The notes below the pieces were generated by a model. The model had not been told where the DNA came from, did not search any database, and was given only the letters and a program-made list of their open reading frames with translations. This document shows positions 16,771 to 24,112 of a stretch of DNA of 41,590 nucleotides, piece after piece (position 1 is the first letter of the stretch; every line of letters begins with the position of its first letter). The translations under genes were made by a program, and so were the position numbers. Origin of the DNA: an uncultured Clostridium sp. (GTDB lineage: Bacteria; Bacillota; Clostridia; TANB77; CAG-508); NCBI GenBank assembly GCA_947384775.1, contig CANDIF010000013.1:1-41590 (forward strand), read 5' to 3'.

Positions 16771-17802
16771 ATGAAATCTAAATATATAAACTTAAAAGAA
16801 AGTAAAAATTATGAAGAAATTAAACAAGTCTCAGAAACAATAAAACAAGGAAAGCTAGTGCTATTTCCAACAGAAACAGTATATGGAATAGGTGCAAATG
16901 CACTAGATGAAGAAGCTGTAAAAAAGATATATGAAGCAAAAGGAAGAGCAAGTGATAATCCATTAATAGCTCATATATCAAATTTAGAAATGCTAAGAAA
17001 GCTGGTAAAAGAAATAGGTACAATAGAACAAAAACTAATAAATGCTTTTTGGCCAGGTCCATTAACAATAATATTTAATAAAACAGAAATTGTACCAAAT
17101 ATAATAACAGCAGGATTGGAAACAGTAGCAATAAGAATGCCAAGCAATGAAATAGCAAGAAAGTTAATAGAATATTCAGAAACCCCAATAGCAGCACCAA
17201 GTGCAAATATATCTGGAAAACCAAGTGGAACACTAGTAGAAGATATATTACAAGAACTAGATGGAAAAGTAGAATATATAATAGATGGAGGCAAAGTAGA
17301 TATAGGATTAGAATCAACAGTTGTAAGAGTAATAGATAATAAGGTACATATATTAAGACCAGGAAAAATAACAAAAGAAGAAATGGAAAAATTAGGAATA
17401 GAAGTTGAGATAGAAAAACAAATACTAGGAGAATATGTGGAAGGAGAAAAGGTATTATCACCAGGAATAAAATATAAACACTATTCTCCAGATACAAAAT
17501 GTGTATTAGTATATAGTAAAAACAATCAAAAAATGGTAGACAAGATAAATGAAATGGCTTCAAAACAAAAATCAATTATATTATGTAGAACGTCAAATTT
17601 AGAAAAATACAGTAATGAAATAAAACTTGCAATGGGAGATAGCTTAGAAGAAATTTGCAATAATATATTTACTTTACTAAGAAAAGTAGATAAATACGAG
17701 GCAGATTTAGTAATTATTGAAGGAGTAGAAAAAGACGGACTAGGCCTAGCAATAATGAACAGACTCCTAAGAGCATGCACACATAATTACATAGAAATAT
17801 AA
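16771..17802 (+). CDS. tsaC: Threonylcarbamoyl-AMP synthase (Sua5 type)
   Basis: The 343-aa protein has an N-terminal YrdC domain (about 10-205: KLVLFPTETVYGIGANA, KGRASDNPL, FWPGPLTII, RMPSN, APSANISGKPSGT, GLESTVV) and a C-terminal Sua5 domain (about 220-343, with SPGIKYKHYSP). It makes threonylcarbamoyl-AMP, the first intermediate for t6A on ANN-decoding tRNAs. Two later-step partners, tsaB and tsaE, lie at 40308 and 40939; tsaD is not in the window. Flanking repeats A2 and A3 isolate it from its neighbours. Confidence 0.95.
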   Translation: MKSKYINLKESKNYEEIKQVSETIKQGKLVLFPTETVYGIGANALDEEAVKKIYEAKGRASDNPLIAHISNLEMLRKLVKEIGTIEQKLINAFWPGPLTIIFNKTEIVPNIITAGLETVAIRMPSNEIARKLIEYSETPIAAPSANISGKPSGTLVEDILQELDGKVEYIIDGGKVDIGLESTVVRVIDNKVHILRPGKITKEEMEKLGIEVEIEKQILGEYVEGEKVLSPGIKYKHYSPDTKCVLVYSKNNQKMVDKINEMASKQKSIILCRTSNLEKYSNEIKLAMGDSLEEICNNIFTLLRKVDKYEADLVIIEGVEKDGLGLAIMNRLLRACTHNYIEI

Positions 17803-17825
17803 AATGTTTTTTTGTTTTATGCTTG

Positions 17826-17856
17826 CAGACTGCTCCATCTTGCTGGATGATTTTAT
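17826..17856. repeat. Truncated family A repeat, copy 3
   Basis: AGACTGCTCCATCTTGCTGG is the reverse complement of the right end of copy 2, in the 150-base gap between tsaC and the L,D-transpeptidase. The other arm is missing or diverged; the following sequence has its own short hairpin, GCTTTGACTAAAGC. Confidence 0.65.
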
Positions 17857-17954
17857 TTTTCATGCTTTGACTAAAGCACGCATTGAAAAACACAACCTAC
17901 AATTTGAACAATCATTTCTATCATATAATAAAAGAAAAAAGCATAATATAGAAT

Positions 17955-18638
17955 ATGAAAAAAGTATGTATATCAATGATAATTTTAACATTATTTATAA
18001 TTTCATTACACTTAACAGAAAAAGAAGAAACAGCTATATACACAAGTACTACAGTAGATGAGTGCTATAGTATCTTTGTAGATGTAGAGGAATCAAAATT
18101 ATATTTATTTGAAAATGGGGAATTAATAAATACATATAAATGTTCAGGAGGGAAATGGTCAACTCCATCACCAATAGGAACATGGCAGATAACCAATAAA
18201 GCACTATGGGGAGAAGGCTTTGGAGGAAGTTGGATGGGACTAAATGTTCCATGGGGAGATTTTGGAATACATGGAACATTAGAACCAGATTCATTAGGAT
18301 GGGCAAGCTCACATGGATGCATAAGAATGGATAATAATGAAGTTGCAGAATTATATAAAATAATACCAATAGGAACAAAAGTAACAATAGTAGATGGACC
18401 ATATGGTGCATTTGGAAAGGGATTTAGGTATTTAAAGTCAGGAATGTATGGTTCAGATGTGCTAGAGATACAAAAAAGATTAAAGGAATTAGGCTTTTTT
18501 GAAGGAAATCCAAACGGAAAATTTGGAGCAGAAACTGAAATTGCCACAAAAAGATATTGCAAAGAAAATGGTTTATATATACGAAAGACAATAGATATAG
18601 AATTACAGATGCACATGGGATTTAAATTAATTGAATAA
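17955..18638 (+). CDS. L,D-transpeptidase with peptidoglycan-binding domain
   Basis: The 227-aa product has an N-terminal membrane anchor (about 5-20). A YkuD L,D-transpeptidase domain (about 38-155) has IHGTLEPDSLG and the catalytic motif SHGCIRM with C122. A C-terminal PG_binding_1 domain (about 160-225) contains GSDVLEIQKRLKELGFF. It would form 3-3 crosslinks in peptidoglycan or attach proteins to it. The start ATG 17955 has no strong ribosome-binding site. It ends about 15 bases before the promoter of tRNA-Gly. Confidence 0.93.
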   Translation: MKKVCISMIILTLFIISLHLTEKEETAIYTSTTVDECYSIFVDVEESKLYLFENGELINTYKCSGGKWSTPSPIGTWQITNKALWGEGFGGSWMGLNVPWGDFGIHGTLEPDSLGWASSHGCIRMDNNEVAELYKIIPIGTKVTIVDGPYGAFGKGFRYLKSGMYGSDVLEIQKRLKELGFFEGNPNGKFGAETEIATKRYCKENGLYIRKTIDIELQMHMGFKLIE

Positions 18639-18653
18639 ATTTTAAAAAAAGTA

Positions 18654-18682
18654 TTGACAAAGAATAAAAAAAGGTCTATAAT
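18654..18682 (+). promoter_or_regulatory. Consensus promoter of tRNA-Gly(TCC)
   Basis: TTGACA (18654-18659) and TATAAT (18677-18682) both match consensus exactly, with a 17-base spacer. The tRNA begins 20 bases past the -10. Confidence 0.9.
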
Positions 18683-18701
18683 CTATATTCGTAAGAGAGA
18701 T

Positions 18702-18775
<74 letters not shown>

Positions 18776-18777
18776 AA

Positions 18778-18806
18778 TGTGCGACCATAGTAGGTCGCAT
18801 TTTTAT
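18778..18806 (+). terminator. Terminator of tRNA-Gly(TCC)
   Basis: TGCGACC and GGTCGCA pair around ATAGTA, followed by TTTTTATTT. Confidence 0.9.
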
Positions 18807-18810
18807 TTAA

Positions 18811-18912
18811 GAGTGAATAAGTGAATAGTTAATAATGAATAGTAATTTAATGTAACCTAAGGAGCACATTTGTACTATTCACTATTAACTATTCATTTTT
18901 CAATATTCACTA
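18811..18912. repeat. AT-rich palindromic repeat, family C copy 2
   Basis: The left arm is GTGAATAGTTAATAATGAATA and the right arm is its near complement, with the core GGAGCACATTTGTAC. It is in the opposite orientation to copy 1 at 6943. It also follows a tRNA terminator. Confidence 0.7.
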
Positions 18913-19050
18913 AATTTAAAACTTCTATATCGATAGTTGAATGGAGATACATAAAAAATATAAATCGAAAAATTGGAATAAACGATAAAACTTTATCAGA
19001 AATGTACATATAAAATAAAAGACTTTTTATGTAAATAAAAAGTAAATCTA

Positions 19051-19079
19051 TTGACAAATTCACAAAAAAACATTAAAAT
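19051..19079 (+). promoter_or_regulatory. Distal promoter of the T4SS-like locus
   Basis: A consensus TTGACA (19051-19056) lies 17 bases before TAAAAT (19074-19079). The stretch from 18913 to 19050 contains nothing else I can name. Confidence 0.5.
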
Positions 19080-19122
19080 ATACATGAAAACTCAAAAAAA
19101 TAACAAAAATAGGCAAAAAAAG

Positions 19123-19151
19123 TTGCAACAACGGGAAAAAAATGCTATAAT
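19123..19151 (+). promoter_or_regulatory. Proximal promoter of the T4SS-like locus
   Basis: TTGCAA (19123-19128) and TATAAT (19146-19151) are 17 bases apart. The first pilin gene starts 36 bases past the -10, with AGGAGGTG as ribosome-binding site. Confidence 0.7.
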
Positions 19152-19186
19152 AAAAATGATATGATGACATAGGAGGTGCTAATTTT

Positions 19187-19531
19187 ATGAAAAAAACAAT
19201 AACTAAATTAATTATTTTGATTAGCATCATACTCATATTATTTTCTAATAATGTATTTGCACTAGAAAACTTAAACAATTATGACCCAAGCCCAACATTA
19301 AATAGTACAGATTCATTTATAACAAAAGCAGAACCAATACTAGGGTTCATACAAAATGTAGGAATGATAGTAGCACTAATAGCCTTAGCAATAATTGGAC
19401 TTAAATATATGATGACAAGCCCAGAAGGAAAAGCTGACTATAAAAAAGAAATGATACCATATATAGTAGGATGCTTTATGCTAGGCGGAGTATCACTTAT
19501 ATTAGGAATAATAGCAGAACTAAGTTTTTAA
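19187..19531 (+). CDS. VirB2/TrbC-like pilin, paralog 1
   Basis: The 114-aa product has a signal peptide ending near NVFALE and two membrane helices separated by a short basic loop, the layout of VirB2/TrbC T4SS pilins. The loop sequence GLKYMMTSPEGKADYKKEMIPYIVGC is shared with the other two small proteins downstream (positions 19545 and 20054), so the three are paralogs. It opens the T4SS-like locus. Confidence 0.75.
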   Translation: MKKTITKLIILISIILILFSNNVFALENLNNYDPSPTLNSTDSFITKAEPILGFIQNVGMIVALIALAIIGLKYMMTSPEGKADYKKEMIPYIVGCFMLGGVSLILGIIAELSF

Positions 19532-19544
19532 AGTAGGTGATGAT

Positions 19545-20012
19545 ATGAAAAAAATTATGCTAAGTTTAATAATGTTTATTGCAATAATATCTATATGCTT
19601 TTCAAATCAAACATATGCAATGGGAAACATTACACAAGATGGAGATAGCTTTATAAATATAGGAAAGCAAGAATATGCAAATAATAAACCACTTGATGAA
19701 GGAGCATTACAAGTAACATCTAAAGAAATTTACAATTTGCTATTCACACTAGCTGTTGTACTTGCATTTGGAGTAGGACTAATAATAGGAATTCAATTTA
19801 TAACAGGAAGTGTTGATGAAAAAGCAAAAATAAAAGAAACATTGATACCATATGTAGTTGGATGTATAGTAGTGTTTTCAGCATTTACAATATGGAAAAT
19901 AGTAATAGAAGTGGGAAATTCAATGGAAGGAACAGCTAAAGCAGAAAGTATAAAAGTAGCTGAAATTAAAGAAGAAAACGATAAAGTTTTTAACATTTTC
20001 TTAAAAGCTTAA
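19545..20012 (+). CDS. VirB2/TrbC-like pilin, paralog 2
   Basis: The 155-aa product has a signal peptide ending near QTYAMG and two membrane helices around a loop with TGSVDEKAKIKETLIPYVVG, like the neighbouring paralogs. It differs by a longer N-terminal mature part and a charged C-terminal tail of about 30 residues (ESIKVAEIKEENDKVFN). AGGTGATG precedes ATG 19545, 14 bases after paralog 1. Confidence 0.7.
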   Translation: MKKIMLSLIMFIAIISICFSNQTYAMGNITQDGDSFINIGKQEYANNKPLDEGALQVTSKEIYNLLFTLAVVLAFGVGLIIGIQFITGSVDEKAKIKETLIPYVVGCIVVFSAFTIWKIVIEVGNSMEGTAKAESIKVAEIKEENDKVFNIFLKA

Positions 20013-20053
20013 GAAAGTGCAAAATATATAAAAAATAAAGAAAGGGGAAAGAT

Positions 20054-20404
20054 ATGAGAAAATCAATAAAAGTGATTTCTGTACTAATGATGATTTTAGT
20101 TTTAACAATGACAGTAGCAGCACCAGTATTTGCAGGACAAGTTGACGTTGGTTCAATAACTCCTACATATGGAGATTCAACATCAATGAAAACTTTAGCA
20201 GGAAAAATCTTAGGATTTATTAGAAATATTGCAATAGTTGGTGGTGTAGTTGTTATTGCCGTTCTAGGTGTTAAATACATGATGGGAAGCTTAGAAGAAA
20301 AAGCAGAATACAAAAAATCTATGATTCCTTTAATAGTAGGTATAGTAGTAGTAATGAGTGCTTCAACAATAGCTAAATTACTATTTGATACATTCTCACT
20401 ATAA
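20054..20404 (+). CDS. VirB2/TrbC-like pilin, paralog 3
   Basis: The 116-aa product has a signal peptide ending near APVFAGQ, then two membrane helices with the loop GVKYMMGSLEEKAEYKKSMI. It is the most compact of the three and most like a canonical Gram-positive conjugative pilin. A terminator follows at once, so the pilin genes form their own transcript. Confidence 0.78.
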   Translation: MRKSIKVISVLMMILVLTMTVAAPVFAGQVDVGSITPTYGDSTSMKTLAGKILGFIRNIAIVGGVVVIAVLGVKYMMGSLEEKAEYKKSMIPLIVGIVVVMSASTIAKLLFDTFSL

Positions 20405-20415
20405 TATTGTAAAAA

Positions 20416-20450
20416 CAAAAAGATGCCAGTTTAAACTGACATCTTTTTTT
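20416..20450 (+). terminator. Terminator after the three pilin genes
   Basis: AAAAGATG-CAGT and ACTG-CATCTTTTT arms pair around TTAA and end in seven T. It would separate abundant pilin expression from the rest of the machine. Confidence 0.88.
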
Positions 20451-20503
20451 GTTACATAAATATTACAAAAAAATTAAATTTTCATTACATATAAGCAAAT
20501 AGG

Positions 20504-20532
20504 TTACAATTATAGTTAAAATTTGATATAAT
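20504..20532 (+). promoter_or_regulatory. Promoter of the T4SS core genes
   Basis: TTACAA (20504-20509) and TATAAT (20527-20532) are 17 bases apart. GGGGGAAG lies shortly before the TTG start at 20568. Confidence 0.6.
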
Positions 20533-20567
20533 AAACTAAAATATTACTTACAAAAGGGGGAAGTGTT

Positions 20568-20913
20568 TTGGCAATTCATAAAATTCCAAGAAATGTAAAG
20601 GGAGAACGGAAGAATTTTGATGATATTTACAGCAAGATCCCTAATATATACATGTGCTACAGGAGCGTTAGGCTTAGTGTTTTTTTATTTGTTCATGACC
20701 TTAGGAATGCCAATAATTGGTATATTAATTACTGTAGGTTTTGCTGCTGTAGGATTTTCAATAGGAACATTTAAAATACCAGAAAATAGCAATATAGAAT
20801 TCTTCAGAAAGGCTGGGGGAGAAAGAATAGATGAGGCAATAATAAAATGGTATAAATTTAAGAAAAAAAGGAATGTAATTTATACATACACAGAAGATAG
20901 AGGAGGAAAATAG
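20568..20913 (+). CDS. PrgI/VirB3-like T4SS protein, +1 frameshift at CGG
   Basis: The gene is split between two frames. From TTG 20568 (after GGGGGAAG) it reads MAIHKIPRNVKGE, the usual IPKNVKGE-type opening of PrgI-family proteins. The next codon is CGG (20607-20609). Skipping its C gives GRILMIFTARSLIYTC and two membrane helices (LGLVFFYLFMTLGMP, IIGILITVGFAAVGFSIG), then a basic tail to 20913: 114 aa in all. The downstream frame has a TAA at 20596-20598, so the change must happen after 20598. Without it the product is a 68-aa protein ending at 20774. PrgI/VirB3 proteins sit in the inner membrane next to VirB4, the genes that follow. Confidence 0.75.
20607..20610 (+). other. +1 frameshift site 1 (GAA CGG A)
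   Basis: The zero-frame codon is CGG followed by A. Moving one base forward reads GGA. The overlap in which both frames are open is 20599-20773, and the site lies near its left end. Confidence 0.75.
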
Positions 20914-20915
20914 AA

Positions 20916-22076
20916 ATGGATAATATAATGAACTTATTAACAACACTGTTAATTATATTAATATTTGCAATAGTAATATTGCTTTTTGTTGCATGGTATA
21001 TGTCATACAAAAACAAACAAAATAGCGAAGAAGAAAAAACACAAGGAACAGGACCAACAGGTGGAAAAACAAAAGTTGCAAAAGAATACACAAAAAAATC
21101 TATTTTCCAATTTATGCAATTTGATAAAATAGAAGACAACATGATAATTCAAGATGATTCAAAGAAATATTTAATGGTGGTAGAATGTGAAGGGATAAAC
21201 TACGACTTAATGTCACAAGTAGAAAAAACAGCTGTAGAGGCAGGATTTGTACAATTTTTAAACACATTAAGACACCCAATACAGATATATACACAAACAA
21301 GAACAATAAATATATCAGATAGTATTTCAAACTATACAACCAAATTAGAAGAGACAAAGAAAGAGTTGGATGTAAAACAAGCAACATATACTAGACTATT
21401 GAGAACAGAAAATTATAATGAAAAACAAGCAGAGTCATTATCAAGAGATATAATAAGACTAAAGAATCTATATGAATATGGAAATGATGTAATAGAAAAC
21501 ATACAAAAAACAAGTCAAAACAAAAATGTATTAAGAAAACACTATTATATAGTGATTCCATATTATTCAGCAGAATTAGCAGGTGAACTATTAGACGAAG
21601 AAGAAAGAAAAAGCATGATTTTCTCAGAATTATACACAAGAGCACAATCGTTAATAAGAACACTGTCAGCATGTAGTGTAAAAAGTAGAGTACTAAATTC
21701 TAACGAATTAGTAGAATTATTGTATATTGCATATAACAGAGATGAATCAGATGTATATAGTGTATCAAAAGCAATAAGAGCAGGATATAACGAGCTATAT
21801 GCAACAGCACCAGATGTGTTAGATAAGAAAATGAAAGCATTAGACGAAAAAATAGAAAAAGAAGCATTAAACTTAGCAATGGAAACAATAAATGTTGTTA
21901 GAGAAGAAAAAGAAAGAAAAATTAAAAAGAAAGAAAAAAATTTCGAAGAATTAGTTAAAAAAATGGCAACAGACATGCTAAAAGAAAATCAAAAATATGT
22001 TGGAAGAGAAGTAACAGAGAAAGCTATTAAAAAAATAAAAGATACAGAAGAAGGAGGAGAAGAAGATCATGAGTAA
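20916..22076 (+). CDS. VirB4 N-terminal-domain-like membrane protein (split VirB4)
   Basis: The 386-aa protein has one N-terminal membrane helix (LLTTLLIILIFAIVILLFVA) and a soluble part with FQFMQFDKIEDNMIIQDDSK, a CEGINYDLMSQVEK segment and QTRTINISDS, a pattern resembling the N-terminal (TraC-like) domain of VirB4 proteins. It lacks a Walker motif. A long charged coiled-coil tail (about 300-385, rich in K and E) follows. It overlaps the ATPase gene by eight bases. I infer that VirB4 is encoded as two proteins, with this one anchoring the ATPase to the membrane. The assignment is by pattern, not search. Confidence 0.62.
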   Translation: MDNIMNLLTTLLIILIFAIVILLFVAWYMSYKNKQNSEEEKTQGTGPTGGKTKVAKEYTKKSIFQFMQFDKIEDNMIIQDDSKKYLMVVECEGINYDLMSQVEKTAVEAGFVQFLNTLRHPIQIYTQTRTINISDSISNYTTKLEETKKELDVKQATYTRLLRTENYNEKQAESLSRDIIRLKNLYEYGNDVIENIQKTSQNKNVLRKHYYIVIPYYSAELAGELLDEEERKSMIFSELYTRAQSLIRTLSACSVKSRVLNSNELVELLYIAYNRDESDVYSVSKAIRAGYNELYATAPDVLDKKMKALDEKIEKEALNLAMETINVVREEKERKIKKKEKNFEELVKKMATDMLKENQKYVGREVTEKAIKKIKDTEEGGEEDHE

Positions 22077-24027
22077 AAAGCAAAAACAAGCAGAAGCATT
22101 AAGAAGAGAGCAAGAAAGTTTAGCAATGCAAGAACCTGAGTATGATATCTTAAGAAAAAAGACAATAAAAGAATTAATAGCACCAGCAGGAATAGATGCT
22201 TCAAACATTGACCACCTAGAGATAATATCAAACACAACAAGATATGCAAGAAGCTTCTTTGTATCAAGTCTTCCTAGAATGTGTACTTTCCCAGAATTGT
22301 TTAGAGACATGTATTTATTTGGAGATATAAATACATCTATATACATAAAACCAGTAGCAGAAGCAAAGTCTCAAAATGAATTAAATAAAGTAATAAATCA
22401 GTTAGAAACAGAAAGAATTGTTGCCGCAGATAGAGGCAATATAAATAGGGAAAGTATATTAGCACAAAAAAGATTAGAAGCTGAAGGATTGAGAGATGAA
22501 ATAGCTTCAGGATTTAACAAACTATTTGAAGCTTCAATAATAGCAACATTGTATTCATACAATTTACAATCACTAGATGCATATACAAAATTATTAGCAA
22601 CAGAAATGTCAAAAACATTAGTAGGCATAAAATCAGCATGGGGAATGCAAGATGAAGCATTACAATCAAATATGCCATTAATGAAGAACCAAATAAACAC
22701 AGTACATACATTTGATAGAAATTCAATGGCAACAATATTCCCATTTACAACATCAGAAGTAGGTCACTTAACAGGGATTCCAATTGGAATGAATAAACAA
22801 ACTGGGGTACCAGTATTATTCGATAATTTCCATCCAAGTTTAGCCAATTATAATATGGTTATATTTGCTAAATCTGGTGCAGGAAAGTCTGTAACAATGA
22901 AAACATTAATCTCAAGATCAGCAGTGCTTATGGGAATAGAAAGTTTAGCGCTGGATGCTGAAGGAGAGTATAAAATAGTGGCAGAAGCACTAGGAGGAAT
23001 AAATGTAGTATTAGGACCAACTTCATCAACAGTAATAAACTTATTTGATATAGAAGAAGAAAAAGTTAGAGATGAAATAACAGGAAGAGAAAGAACAGTA
23101 TTGAACGTAGAAAATAAAATAGAAGACGTTACACAAGCTTTAATTACAATGGCAAGAGGAAGTACAAGAAGTGAAGAAGTAAACGAATTAACAAAGCAAA
23201 TAATAGCAGAAGCAGTAGCAGAAGAATATACAAGATGTGGAATAACATCAGATCCAGAAAGCTTATACGAACCAAATTCTTTAGGAAAACTTGGAAAAGC
23301 AAGTAGAGACAAAAAATTAATGCCAACAATAGGATCATGGTATAAAACTTTATTAAAGAAAGCTGCAGAAAATGTGGATGAAAACTATACTTTCCATTAT
23401 AGTTATTTAAGCAAAGTTATGAAACAATATGTAAGAGAATTAAATGGACAAATGGCTTATTTTGATGGACAATCTACATTCGATTTATTAGATTCAGTGC
23501 CATTTATAAATTTGGATATATCACAATTGGAAGAAAGATTTGCAAGACCACTTGCACAGCAAATACTATTATCATGGATATGGGAAAAATTCGTTAAGAA
23601 AAACAGTGAAGACAGAAAAAAAGCTGTCAAAAAAAGAGTTTTAGTTGATGAGGCATGGATGTTATTACCATTCCCAGAAGCAGTAGAATTTTTAAATAAG
23701 ATGGCAAGACGTGCAAGAAAAAGAAATGTATCACTTGCAATTGTATCACAAAGATTCCAAGACTTTTATGAAAAACCAGAAGCACAAGCAGTATTAACAT
23801 CATCAGATACAAAGCTATTCTTAGCACAAGATAAATCAGAAATAGCATACTTAAAAGAAGTATTCAAATTAAGTGAAGGAGAGGCAAACTTCCTAGTAAC
23901 ATGTTTAATAGGAGAAGGACTATTTAAAGTCGGTTCAGATACAGCAATATTACAAATTACACCAACAAAGAGAGAATTTGAATTTATGGAGACAAATTTA
24001 AACAAAATAGCTGAAAAAAACGCATAA
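22069..24027 (+). CDS. VirB4-like T4SS ATPase
   Basis: The 652-aa protein has Walker A (FAKSGAGKSVTMK, about residues 265-278), Walker B (VLVDEAWMLLPF, about 523-534) and the IVSQRFQDF motif that follows it in VirB4/TraC ATPases. The region between contains DAEGEYKIVAEALGG. The first 250 residues include IDHLEIISNTTRYARSFFV, typical of the region preceding the ATPase core. It powers assembly or substrate transfer in T4SS. The 8-base overlap with the preceding gene indicates tight coupling. No coupling protein (VirD4) gene is seen near it. Confidence 0.88.
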   Translation: MSKKQKQAEALRREQESLAMQEPEYDILRKKTIKELIAPAGIDASNIDHLEIISNTTRYARSFFVSSLPRMCTFPELFRDMYLFGDINTSIYIKPVAEAKSQNELNKVINQLETERIVAADRGNINRESILAQKRLEAEGLRDEIASGFNKLFEASIIATLYSYNLQSLDAYTKLLATEMSKTLVGIKSAWGMQDEALQSNMPLMKNQINTVHTFDRNSMATIFPFTTSEVGHLTGIPIGMNKQTGVPVLFDNFHPSLANYNMVIFAKSGAGKSVTMKTLISRSAVLMGIESLALDAEGEYKIVAEALGGINVVLGPTSSTVINLFDIEEEKVRDEITGRERTVLNVENKIEDVTQALITMARGSTRSEEVNELTKQIIAEAVAEEYTRCGITSDPESLYEPNSLGKLGKASRDKKLMPTIGSWYKTLLKKAAENVDENYTFHYSYLSKVMKQYVRELNGQMAYFDGQSTFDLLDSVPFINLDISQLEERFARPLAQQILLSWIWEKFVKKNSEDRKKAVKKRVLVDEAWMLLPFPEAVEFLNKMARRARKRNVSLAIVSQRFQDFYEKPEAQAVLTSSDTKLFLAQDKSEIAYLKEVFKLSEGEANFLVTCLIGEGLFKVGSDTAILQITPTKREFEFMETNLNKIAEKNA

Positions 24028-24062
24028 AATTGACATAAAAACTTTTAAAAAATACCAAAATA

Positions 24063-24071
24063 TGGTATAAT
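24063..24071 (+). promoter_or_regulatory. Possible internal promoter before the VirB6-like gene
   Basis: TGGTATAAT is an extended -10 (TG-N-TATAAT) 42 bases before ATG 24113. No clear -35 sits at 17 bases. Transcription from here would raise the VirB6 and wall hydrolase genes. Confidence 0.4.
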
Positions 24072-24112
24072 AAAATAAATTGAAACCTTTAAGAAAGGGG
24101 AAACTATGCCCA

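Noticed and set aside
17804..18061. Plus-strand ORF of 85 codons after tsaC
   Set aside because: It runs through the truncated family A repeat and overlaps the start of the L,D-transpeptidase in another frame, with no ribosome-binding site or family resemblance.
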